In this document: in pieces, positions 27,062 through 34,866 of the stretch
Layout: every line of letters begins with the position of its first letter
Position numbering within the stretch: the stretch's first letter is position 1
NCBI GenBank assembly: GCA_020638465.1
Contig: JACKIM010000002.1
Span: forward strand, 868,001-932,000
Reading direction: 5' to 3'
DNA: 64,000 nucleotides
Source of the DNA: Geminicoccaceae bacterium
Lineage (GTDB): Bacteria > Pseudomonadota > Alphaproteobacteria > Geminicoccales > Geminicoccaceae
The notes under the pieces: generated by a model
The model's input: the letters and a program-made list of their open reading frames with translations, nothing else
Told to the model about the DNA's origin: nothing
Databases searched by the model: none
Made by a program: the position numbers and the translations under genes

Positions 27062-27946
27062 CTACTTATTCTTCAATGCAGAACGATAAGCCTCGATCTT
27101 GTCCTTGAACTCCGGCGAAACGTCGGGATATTGCGGATCAAGATCCTCCAGTGCCGTGACGATGGCCGCGATGACGATCACGCGGGTGAGCCACTTGCGG
27201 TCGGCGGGTACGACATGCCACGGTGCATGCTTGGTCGCCGTGGCCTTGATCATGTCCTCGTAGGCCTTCATGTAATCGTCCCAGCTTTCCCGCGATTCGA
27301 GGTCGCTGGGCGAGAATTTCCAGTGTTTTTGCGGATCGTCCAGCCGTTCGAGAAACCTTTCCTTCTGCTTGGCCTTCGACACGTTGAGAAAGAACTTGAT
27401 GACGCGGGTTCCCTGCCGCCGCAGGTAATCCTCGAAGTTGCGGATATCCTGGTAGCGCTTCTCGAACAGGTCGCCATCCTCGGCCAAATTCACCGGCAGC
27501 CGCTGATTCTCCAACAATTGGGGATTGACCCGAACAGCTAGAACTTCCTCATAATAGGACCGGTTGAAGATGCCGATGCGGCCGCGCTCGGGAAGGTGGC
27601 GGACGCAACGCCACATGTAGTCGTGGTCGAGCTCTTCGGCCGACGGGGCCTTGAAGGCGAAGACCTGGCAGCCCTGCGGATTGACACCGGACATCACCCT
27701 TTTGATCGTGCTGTCCTTGCCGGCCGCGTCCATGGCCTGGAAGACCAGCAGCAATGACTGGCGGTTTTCGGCATAGAGCCGCTCCTGCATGGCTGACAGG
27801 CGCTCGATACCCAGTTCCAGCATCTTTTCGGCTGCATCCCTGTCGATCTTGAGCTCGTCCCGGCCATCGGTCGGAACAGACGACAGACAAAAATCCTTGC
27901 CTGAAGAGACGGCGAACGGCTTGATCAGTTTTTCGCCGATTTTCAT
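27062..27946 (-). CDS. PPK2-family polyphosphate:nucleotide phosphotransferase
   Basis: Transfers phosphate between polyphosphate and AMP or ADP. The 294-residue protein has Walker A at about 73-79 (DAAGKDS), the lid region with GRIGIFNRSYYEEV, and the C-terminal APWHVVPADRKW block. The RVMSGVNPQG and FKAPSAEELDHDYMWR blocks are those of the class III (AMP/ADP) group rather than the GDP or nucleoside-polyphosphate classes. The ATG at 27946 follows GAGGGG; a much longer frame continues antisense through 29803 but is spurious. Confidence 0.88.
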   Translation of the reverse strand: MKIGEKLIKPFAVSSGKDFCLSSVPTDGRDELKIDRDAAEKMLELGIERLSAMQERLYAENRQSLLLVFQAMDAAGKDSTIKRVMSGVNPQGCQVFAFKAPSAEELDHDYMWRCVRHLPERGRIGIFNRSYYEEVLAVRVNPQLLENQRLPVNLAEDGDLFEKRYQDIRNFEDYLRRQGTRVIKFFLNVSKAKQKERFLERLDDPQKHWKFSPSDLESRESWDDYMKAYEDMIKATATKHAPWHVVPADRKWLTRVIVIAAIVTALEDLDPQYPDVSPEFKDKIEAYRSALKNK

Positions 27947-28087
27947 GAATATCCCCTCATACCTATTGCTGCATACCCGGCAATCGGACTTGAGGAGGGA
28001 GGCTTCGTCAAGCAGAACGATACTGGTTCGGGGCGTATGGTGTCGTGCCATCCGTCCAGCCCGGCAACCCAGCGGATCCTGTCGTTC

Positions 28088-29500
28088 ATGCGTGATGTCA
28101 TTCTCGTCCTGGTCATCGGTGCCATCATGCCCATGATCATCGTGAGCCCGCATGTGGGAGCGCTGGCCTATGCCTGGCTGTCGCTGATGAATCCGCACCG
28201 GCTGACCTACGGGTTCAGCTACGGCCTGCCGTTCGCCACCTATATCGCCGGACTGACCGTCATTGCCTGGTTGTGCAACCCCAGGGAACGCAAGCTGCCG
28301 GCTATGAACGCCGTTGCCTGGTTCATGGTAGCCTTTGCCATCTGGATCTGCGTCACCACCTACATAGCGCTCGAACCCGTCGAGGCGGCGCCCAAATTCG
28401 ACCGCACGATCAAGATCATGATCGGCGCCTTCGTCACCCTCATCCTGATATCGAGCAGGGAACGGGTCATTCAACTCACGGCAGTAGTTGCCGGTTCGAT
28501 CGCGTTCTTCGGCATCAAGGGTGGGATCTTCACCATCCTGACCGGCGGCGGCGCGCGGATCTGGGGTCCGCCGGCGACGATGATCGAGGACAACAATGCC
28601 GTCGCACTGGCGATGAACATGGTCGTGCCGCTGATCTATTTCCTTTCGACCCAGGCCCGGCAGCGCTGGCTGCGGTTTGCACTGATGGGGGTCGTGGGCC
28701 TGTGTGTCATCGCCATTCTGGGTACCCAGTCGCGCGGCGGCATGCTGGCACTGGCGGCCATGGGCGGGTTGTTGTGGTGGCGGTCCAAAAACAAGGTGGC
28801 CATGGGGGCCGTCCTCGTCGTCGTCGCGGTCGTTGCCGGCCTGCTCCTTTCCGCCATTCTTGCCAGCCGCATCGACGCCATACGCAATTACGAAGAGGAT
28901 GCATCGGCACAGGCGCGGCTGCATTCCTGGCGCTTTGCCATCGGTGTCGCCGCCGAACGCCCCATCTATGGCGGAGGTTTCCTCGTCTTTGTCCGCAACA
29001 AGAAGTCTGCCGAAGACGGGCCGGATGAAAACGGGGTGTCGGAAAGCTGGACCAATGCCCACTCGATCTATTTCGAGACGCTCGGTGAGCATGGCTATGT
29101 CGGGCTGTTCATCCTGTTCGGGCTGATCATCGGTTCGATCATCACCTGCTACCGGATTCGCAGCCGCACCGCGGCAAGGCCGGATCTCCAGTGGGCGTTC
29201 GAGCTCGGCACCGCGTTGCAGGTGAGTATCGTCGGCTTTGCCATCGGCGGTGCCTTCCTCAACATGGCATTCTATGATCTCGACTACTATCTCTACGTGT
29301 TGATCATCGCCACCGACACGATCGTTCGCCAGGAGGTCGGCGAACGGCGCATGAAGCGCTTCGGTCAAACATCGTTCGACGATGAGCCGGATGACGTGGC
29401 CGTGGTTGGGGGCGGGGCGCAAGCCGGCGTTGCCACGACATCCGCGCGCAAGAGCCCGATCCGCCGCAAGCAGAAGCTGCTGGCCGAAAGATCGGGATGA
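28088..29500 (+). CDS. O-antigen-ligase-like protein, exosortase-A-associated O-glycosylation ligase type
   Basis: A 470-residue polytopic membrane protein with about ten helices. The N-terminus (MRDVILVLVIGAIMP) with the PHVGALAYAWLSLMNPHRL block, and the later large periplasmic loop containing NAHSIYFETLGEHGYVG, match the O-antigen ligase/Wzy fold. The MNPHRLTYGFSY pattern is that of the putative O-glycosylation ligase found with exosortase A. It probably joins a lipid-linked glycan to an acceptor. No exosortase or other glycan gene is adjacent; the glycan cluster lies 25 kb away. The C-terminal 50 residues are soluble and basic. Confidence 0.8.
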   Translation: MRDVILVLVIGAIMPMIIVSPHVGALAYAWLSLMNPHRLTYGFSYGLPFATYIAGLTVIAWLCNPRERKLPAMNAVAWFMVAFAIWICVTTYIALEPVEAAPKFDRTIKIMIGAFVTLILISSRERVIQLTAVVAGSIAFFGIKGGIFTILTGGGARIWGPPATMIEDNNAVALAMNMVVPLIYFLSTQARQRWLRFALMGVVGLCVIAILGTQSRGGMLALAAMGGLLWWRSKNKVAMGAVLVVVAVVAGLLLSAILASRIDAIRNYEEDASAQARLHSWRFAIGVAAERPIYGGGFLVFVRNKKSAEDGPDENGVSESWTNAHSIYFETLGEHGYVGLFILFGLIIGSIITCYRIRSRTAARPDLQWAFELGTALQVSIVGFAIGGAFLNMAFYDLDYYLYVLIIATDTIVRQEVGERRMKRFGQTSFDDEPDDVAVVGGGAQAGVATTSARKSPIRRKQKLLAERSG

Positions 29501-29660
29501 ATTCCCCGTTTCCTCCACGCAAAGTGCCGCTTGATGACGGGCGATCCGCGGCAGGCCGGGCAGGGGAGTCTTGCCTGCATGGCAACAAATCCCATGGTAA
29601 GCGTGCTGTTGTGATAAATGTGTCCGTTCGATTTTTGATAATTCGAAATTCATCCAAGCC

Positions 29661-29674
29661 TTGATTTGAATCAA
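29661..29674 (+). promoter_or_regulatory. Perfect FNR/FixK-type binding site
   Basis: TTGATTTGAATCAA is an exact TTGAT-N4-ATCAA dyad, the consensus of FNR/FixK/Anr regulators. It is 59 nt before the predicted start of the outer-membrane protein and has no other gene to serve downstream. Confidence 0.7.
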
Positions 29675-29677
29675 TGG

Positions 29678-29691
29678 TGTCAAGTTTGACA
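29678..29691 (+). promoter_or_regulatory. Second dyad overlapping a possible -35 box
   Basis: TGTCAAGTTTGACA is a perfect 14-nt palindrome (6-bp arms) 3 nt after the FNR-type box; its last six bases read TTGACA and may serve as a -35 box. No convincing -10 is seen at 17 nt, so the role is uncertain. Confidence 0.5.
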
Positions 29692-29732
29692 AGGTGGATT
29701 CTCCTTTCGAACCAAGTTTTGGAGAAATTACC

Positions 29733-30662
29733 TTGGAAATCTGGAAGTCAACCATGCTTCTGGCCGGACTTGCTTTGGCTGGACTGATTCCGAACGCCTC
29801 CAACGCTCAACAGGCGGACAACAATTACGGGCTGAACTTCAAGGGTTCGTTGGGAGAAAATGGCTTCACGCACTATGTCCCGCCATTGACGAATCCCGTT
29901 TTCAACGAGACGCCCTACATCACCACGGAATTGAGGCCGATCTACTTCTACGACGAATTGCCGGACGACTTCGTCACGGGTGGCGGCCACATCAATCTCG
30001 TCGCCGCCCAGTTCCGGATCGCGCTCACCGACAGGCTCGGTTTCATCGCGACCAAGGATGGCTACGCCGATGCGCATTTCAAGCATGTCCTCGATGACGA
30101 GACCGGCTTTGCCAATATCGCGTTCGGCATGAAATATGCCCTGTTGTCCGACCCGCAGAGCAACACCATCATCACCGGCGGCCTGCGTTACGAGATTCCG
30201 CTCAACGACCTGCAGACCGGCGGGATCGAACTGGAGGGCGACGGCGACGGCTTTCTCAATCCGTTCGTGACGGGAGCGACGACCATCGGCGATCTGGGCC
30301 TGCAGGCGAGCCTGGGTGGCAATTTCGCGCTCGATACCGACAAGGACACGTCGATCATGCATTATTCGCTGCATGCCGATTACGAGGTCCTTCCGGGACT
30401 GTTTCCGCTGATCGAACTCAACGGTTTCACGGCCATCGACAATGCCGACCGCACGGCGGGAGCACTCAGCCAGCTTGACGGCGTCGACGTGCTCAATTTC
30501 GGCAGCAAGGACCGGGATACGACGATCACCATCGGCGGCGGGGCGCGCTATGCTCTGCTCGACAACCTCATGCTCGGTGTCGGTGGCGAAACGCCGATCA
30601 CCGGCAAGAACAACACCATCATGGACTACCGGCTGTATGCCGATCTCGTCTGGACCTACTGA
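29733..30662 (+). CDS. Outer-membrane beta-barrel protein, unknown function
   Basis: A 309-residue protein with a signal peptide (MLLAGLALAGLIPNASNA) and a mature part of alternating hydrophobic strands and Gly/Asp turns, ending in Tyr as outer-membrane barrels do (YADLVWTY). It looks like a transporter-type barrel. I use the TTG at 29733, which has GGAG at 8 nt and keeps the positive charge before the hydrophobic core; the ATG at 29754 is the alternative. The upstream FNR-type box suggests induction when oxygen is low. No adjacent partner shows its substrate. Confidence 0.75.
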   Translation: MEIWKSTMLLAGLALAGLIPNASNAQQADNNYGLNFKGSLGENGFTHYVPPLTNPVFNETPYITTELRPIYFYDELPDDFVTGGGHINLVAAQFRIALTDRLGFIATKDGYADAHFKHVLDDETGFANIAFGMKYALLSDPQSNTIITGGLRYEIPLNDLQTGGIELEGDGDGFLNPFVTGATTIGDLGLQASLGGNFALDTDKDTSIMHYSLHADYEVLPGLFPLIELNGFTAIDNADRTAGALSQLDGVDVLNFGSKDRDTTITIGGGARYALLDNLMLGVGGETPITGKNNTIMDYRLYADLVWTY

Positions 30663-31065
30663 GACCGGTGCCATTCGGGGATAGTCCTGCCGGAACGATC
30701 AGGATGCGCGTTCGATCATCGCACGCAAGCGGCGGCCGTCGTCGCATCGGATCGGTCCCGTGTTCCAAAAACGGTCATGGCCTTGCCCGTCGCCGGGCGG
30801 GGCCATCCGGCCGCAGGGGATGGGATGTCCATGGTCGATGAAGGCGATGGATTGTCTCTTATGATTTGAAATGCATAAGAAATCTTATGACAAGAAAAAG
30901 CTTTGGAAACGGTTGTGAGCCTATCCGTTCTGACATCTCAGGATTGCGGTAATCGCACGACAACGAATGGATGTTTCGGGGTATAAGACAAGAGTTCCGG
31001 AATGGGTCGCACCAACCTGCGGGTGTGACGCGAATGGACCGGTCAGCCCGGGCGGAGAACATTCG
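30663..31065. other. Intergenic region before the GNAT gene
   Basis: About 400 bases without a convincing gene. The middle is unusually AT-rich for this genome and holds three TCTTATG/CATAAGA elements (30857-30889). An open frame extends the GNAT back to 30967 but its first 33 residues do not look coding. Confidence 0.6.
30857..30889. repeat. Three TCTTATG elements in alternating orientation
   Basis: TCTTATG at 30857-30863, its exact complement CATAAGA at 30874-30880, and TCTTATG again at 30883-30889. The first two form a dyad with a 10-nt centre, the last two a dyad with a 2-nt centre. Such an arrangement is typical of an operator for a dimeric repressor. Confidence 0.5.
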
Positions 31066-31686
31066 ATGTGGGCAAGCCTTGGAACACCGATTCTCGACAA
31101 GAATGATCGGGCGGTCAACGAATTTGCCGTCCGTGGCGATCCTGCCGCCGAACCGTGTGCGCATGAGCGTCCGCGAATCCGGCGCCTGGGACGCCTCGAC
31201 CTGCCGGCCATTGCCGACCATCTCCTGCGGCTGGAGCCCGAGGACCGGCGGCTGCGCTTCGGCACGCGCCTGAGCGATGACGGAATCCGCGCCCATATCG
31301 CGCAGATCGACTGGTCGAGCGCCGTGCTGCTGGCCGCCGAACATGACGGCCGGATCATCGGGCTCGGCGAAATGCGCGCATGTTCCGCCGGACGCGAGCG
31401 GACGGCCGAAGTGGCCTTCTCGGTGGATCGTGTCTGGCGCGGCCGCGACATCGGCAGCGAACTGCTCCGGCGCCTGTCGACGGCGGCCCGCAATCGCGGC
31501 ATCCACACATTGCTGATCGCCTGCCAGCTCGACAATGGCCGCATGCTGCGCCTGGCGCACCATGTCGGTGCGCGTATCCATATCGACCATGGCGATGTCG
31601 AGGCCCGTGTCGATCTGCCGAACGCGACGCCGATGACCGTGCTGATGGAGATCTGGGACGAGACCACGAGCTTCTGGCCCGGCTGA
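31066..31686 (+). CDS. GNAT-family N-acetyltransferase
   Basis: A 206-residue acetyltransferase. The acetyl-CoA-binding block is VWRGRDIGSELL (motif A), preceded by a strand with EVAFSVDR and a GEMRA turn. The ATG at 31066 has GGAG at 8 nt. The enzyme stands alone between the AT-rich repeat region and a convergent permease. Substrate unknown. Confidence 0.82.
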   Translation: MWASLGTPILDKNDRAVNEFAVRGDPAAEPCAHERPRIRRLGRLDLPAIADHLLRLEPEDRRLRFGTRLSDDGIRAHIAQIDWSSAVLLAAEHDGRIIGLGEMRACSAGRERTAEVAFSVDRVWRGRDIGSELLRRLSTAARNRGIHTLLIACQLDNGRMLRLAHHVGARIHIDHGDVEARVDLPNATPMTVLMEIWDETTSFWPG

Positions 31687-31751
31687 GCGCAGCCCGTTCG
31701 ATACCGACGTTCCTGGGATGACCGCCAGACGGCGGCCATCGCCAGGCCGCT

Positions 31752-32498
31752 CTATCGGGAGACGATCTCCGGGCTTGCGGCGGCAACCGGTTTTATGGTA
31801 TTTTTTCCTGATTTGATCGTCAGGTAGCCGAGATAGCGTTTCTCGAGCAGGCGGAATATCCCGACAAGCGTGAAGGTGATGACCATGTAGAGAAGAGCGG
31901 CGGTAATGAAACCTTCGTAGGCAACGTAGTATTTGGCATTCAGGGTACGTCCCGCACCGAGGATGTCCTGGATGGTGATGACGCTTGCGACCACCGAGCC
32001 GTGCAGCATGAACACCACTTCATTGCCGTATTGCGGCAGGGCGTTACGCAGTGCGAGCGGGATCTGGATCAGCAGGCGCGTCTGCCATTTCGACAGGCCC
32101 AGCGCCAGTGCTGCCTCGGGCTGGCCCCGGGGAATGGTCGCGAGCGCGCCGCGGAGGATCTCCGTGGCATAGGCGCCGGAGTTGAGCGAAAAGGTGATGA
32201 CCGCGCACCACCATGCCTCGCGAAGGAAAACCCAGAGGAAACTGTCGCGGATGAAGCTGAACTGCGCCAGGCCGTAATAGACGAGATAGGTCTGGACCAG
32301 CAGCGGCGTTCCGCGAAACAGGTAGACATACCCGCGAACGAGACGGTCTCCCATGCTCCCGGACCGCTCTGCGCGGATGAGCGAGCACGGCAGGGCGATG
32401 AGGAACCCGACGATGACGGCGATTGCCGTGAGCTGGAGCGTGACCAGCACGCCATGCGCGAACAGGTCCCAGTGTTGCAGGACGAGGGAAACCTTCAC
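31752..32498 (-). CDS. Polar amino-acid ABC transporter permease, HisM type
   Basis: A 248-residue inner-membrane permease with the His/Glu/Gln/Arg/opine signature. Its cytoplasmic EAA loop is in EAALALGLSKWQTR. The start is GTG at 32498, with GGGAGGG at 7 nt, just past the stop of the partner permease gene. Together with the next two genes it forms a basic amino-acid or opine importer, but no ATPase gene is present in this cluster. Confidence 0.88.
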   Translation of the reverse strand: MKVSLVLQHWDLFAHGVLVTLQLTAIAVIVGFLIALPCSLIRAERSGSMGDRLVRGYVYLFRGTPLLVQTYLVYYGLAQFSFIRDSFLWVFLREAWWCAVITFSLNSGAYATEILRGALATIPRGQPEAALALGLSKWQTRLLIQIPLALRNALPQYGNEVVFMLHGSVVASVITIQDILGAGRTLNAKYYVAYEGFITAALLYMVITFTLVGIFRLLEKRYLGYLTIKSGKNTIKPVAAASPEIVSR

Positions 32499-32502
32499 GG
32501 AT

Positions 32503-33201
32503 TCACCCTCCCCGCGCCGCGAAGGTCTGGCCCCTGCCGACATGCGTTTCGGCCATAGCGAACAGCCGCCCCGAAACGGCGGTGATCGCCAGATAGACCA
32601 GGATGACGATCACCAGGAACAGGAACGGCTCGCGGGTCGACTTCCCCGCCTTGTCGGCGAGGCCGACGAGATCTTCCAGCCCGATCACCGAGACCACGGC
32701 AGTGGACTTCACCAGCACCTGCCAGACATTGCCGTAGCCGGGAAGCACGTGCCGCCAGAACTGCGGCAGTGTCACCTTGCGCAGGGTGATCCACGGCGAA
32801 AGCCCCAGAGCTTCGGCAGCCTCGCGCTGTCCCCGGGGCACGGCGGCATAGCCACCCCGGAACGTCTCGGTCAGATAGGCGCCGTAGATGAAGCCTATGG
32901 ACACGATGCCGGCGCCGAACTTGGAAACCTCGACATAGTCCATGCCGAAGAGGGCGCCGATGTCGTTGGCCAGCCTCTGGCCGCCGAAATAGATGAGCAG
33001 GATCAGCACCAGGTCCGGCACGCCGCGCACGATCGTCGTGTAGACCGCGGCAACCATGCGCGCGACGGTCCCGCCGCCGATCTTCGCCGCCGCCCCGAGG
33101 CCGCCGAGCAGCGTGGCCAGCAGCAGCGACAGCACGGCAAGGGCCACGGTGACGGACGCACCGCGCAAGAGCAGCGGAAGGTACTCGATGAGCTGGTTCA
33201 T
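32503..33201 (-). CDS. Polar amino-acid ABC transporter permease, HisQ type
   Basis: A 232-residue permease, the second half of the heterodimer with the downstream gene. The EAA loop is in EAAEALGLSPWITLR, and the first helix starts at about residue 15. The ATG at 33201 lies 59 nt after the binding-protein gene. Confidence 0.88.
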   Translation of the reverse strand: MNQLIEYLPLLLRGASVTVALAVLSLLLATLLGGLGAAAKIGGGTVARMVAAVYTTIVRGVPDLVLILLIYFGGQRLANDIGALFGMDYVEVSKFGAGIVSIGFIYGAYLTETFRGGYAAVPRGQREAAEALGLSPWITLRKVTLPQFWRHVLPGYGNVWQVLVKSTAVVSVIGLEDLVGLADKAGKSTREPFLFLVIVILVYLAITAVSGRLFAMAETHVGRGQTFAARGG

Positions 33202-33260
33202 GCAACCCCCGTTCCGCCGGCTCGTCGCGGCATCGGCCCGTCACCCTTCACGACCGGCGA

Positions 33261-34022
33261 TCAGCCGCCATAGATGTCGAAGTCGAAATACTTGCTGCGG
33301 ATCTCGTCATAGGCTCCGCTGTCGCGAATGGCGGTGATGGCCGCGGAAAGCTCGTCGCGCAGTTCGGTGTCCTCCTTGCGCACGCCGATGCCCGCTCCGT
33401 CGCCGAAATATTTCACCTCGCTGTGAGGTTCGCCGAAGAAGGCGAAACCCTTGCCGGAGTCGGTCTTGAGGAAACCGTCGTCGAGCGTCACCGAATCGGC
33501 GAGGACCGCGTCGATCCGGCCGGACTCGAGGTCAAGGTTGGCCTCTTCCTGGGTACCGTAGAGGCGCAGCTCGACATCGGGATATTCCGAGACCATGAAA
33601 TCGTTGTAGATCGTGCCGCGCTGGACGCCGACCACCTTGCCGGCGAGCCCCTCGGGGGTATCCGTCAGGCCTGCATCCGCACGCGCGACGAACCTTGCCG
33701 GTGTGTTGTAGTACTTGTCGGTGAAGTCGATGGTCTGCTTGCGATCCTCGGTGATCGACATCGAGGCGATGATGGCGTCGCACTTGCGCTCCAGGAGAGC
33801 CGGGATGATGCCATCCCACTCGACCTGCACCATCTCGCAGGACTTGCCCAGTTCGTCGCACAGCGCGTTGGCGATATCGATGTCGAAGCCCACGAGTTCG
33901 CCGGATGGAGACGTCTCCGAAAACGGAGGATAGGCTCCCTCGACACAGATCCGCAGATCGGCAGCAAGAGCCGCCTGACTGGTAGCCGCACCCAGCAGTG
34001 CGACAAGCAACAGTTTCTTCAA
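33261..34022 (-). CDS. Polar amino-acid ABC transporter substrate-binding protein (ArgT/HisJ-like)
   Basis: A 253-residue periplasmic protein with a Sec signal (LLLVALLGAATSQAALA). The mature part has the lysine/arginine/ornithine-binding family marks: YPPFSETSPSGELVGFDIDIANALC, then a SMSITEDRKQTIDFTDKYY block near the hinge. Basic amino acids or opines are the usual ligands of this group. The start is TTG at 34022, with GGGAG upstream. The regular ATPase gene of such operons is missing here; the system may borrow a HisP-like ATPase encoded elsewhere. Confidence 0.9.
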   Translation of the reverse strand: MKKLLLVALLGAATSQAALAADLRICVEGAYPPFSETSPSGELVGFDIDIANALCDELGKSCEMVQVEWDGIIPALLERKCDAIIASMSITEDRKQTIDFTDKYYNTPARFVARADAGLTDTPEGLAGKVVGVQRGTIYNDFMVSEYPDVELRLYGTQEEANLDLESGRIDAVLADSVTLDDGFLKTDSGKGFAFFGEPHSEVKYFGDGAGIGVRKEDTELRDELSAAITAIRDSGAYDEIRSKYFDFDIYGG

Positions 34023-34194
34023 GCGCTTTCTCCCTCAAAGACCCTTGCCGGGAACATGGTGGGAAAATCTTTAAGGAGAAAAACACCAACCGCAAGAGAC
34101 TCGAAGCGCCGTAACGCACATTCGAACGCATCATCCGGCGTGAAAGACGATCATGGCACGCCCTGCCCCGCTCCCCGGGACCCGGGCCGTCCGG

Positions 34195-34392
34195 CTACAT
34201 GTTGCCTTCGACAGCCGGTGTGCTGTTGATTTCCACGTCGTCCGGATTCTCCGTGTCATAGGGCACGGGTTCCTCCAGGCGGTCGCTCTCGACCTTCTGC
34301 GAGTGCCAGTCCTGCATGAAGTTCTCGAAGCCCTCACCACTGCAGCCGAGCAACAGCACCGTGCTCGCCACGACAAGAGACATTTTCCTCAT
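34195..34392 (-). CDS. Small lipoprotein, unknown function
   Basis: A 65-residue protein starting MRKMSLVVASTVLLLGCSG, a clear lipoprotein signal with Cys17. The mature part is acidic, hydrophilic and has no recognised domain. GGGGAAAGG precedes the ATG at 34392. It is monocistronic between the amino-acid transporter and the next small gene. Confidence 0.65.
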   Translation of the reverse strand: MRKMSLVVASTVLLLGCSGEGFENFMQDWHSQKVESDRLEEPVPYDTENPDDVEINSTPAVEGNM

Positions 34393-34480
34393 GACACCTT
34401 TCCCCCGACACCTGTCATCTTCGTTTGTACCTATAGCATGAACGGAAAGGCGACGTTCCCGAATTCGCGATCGTTGCCCG

Positions 34481-34774
34481 TCACTTCAGCCGACGGCTGT
34501 TCGCACGGGCCTTGCTCGCCACGGGTCGCATGGCCGCTCGGGCGATACCTGTCGCATCAGCACCCCTTGCAGCGGCCATCGACGCCCGCATCGACGCTTC
34601 GGCCATGGCCAGCGGCTTTTCCGCGACCATGCGCATGGCCTCCGCCTGCGACATCGAACCTGCCGCCATCATCATCGAACGCTTGAGGATCGTATCTGCC
34701 GAATCCAGCCACATCTTCTGCGTCGCCAGCATCAGATCCAGCATCGGCCAGCCACTGCCAACGCGCCGCGCCAT
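34481..34774 (-). CDS. Small Met/Ala-rich helical protein, possibly phasin-like
   Basis: A 97-residue protein with no family recognised. The sequence is almost wholly helical, rich in Met and Ala, with an amphipathic middle (AEAMRMVAEKPLAMAEASMRA), a weak likeness to phasins that coat PHA granules. GGAG precedes the ATG at 34774. A PHA synthase gene lies 6 kb away in the same window, which makes a granule role worth testing but not established. Confidence 0.55.
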   Translation of the reverse strand: MARRVGSGWPMLDLMLATQKMWLDSADTILKRSMMMAAGSMSQAEAMRMVAEKPLAMAEASMRASMAAARGADATGIARAAMRPVASKARANSRRLK

Positions 34775-34866
34775 GAGATCACTCCGGTTTTTGAACGACC
34801 TGTCCCGTGTAACGCCGGAAACGGCCGCGTGAAAGCCCCCTGTGACGTTTGCGGCATGTTCGGGCA

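Noticed and set aside
27062..29803. A 913-codon minus-strand frame
   Set aside because: Only its last third (PPK2, to 27946) is real; the rest is antisense to the O-antigen-ligase-like gene and is rich in Gln, Asp and His as shadow frames are.
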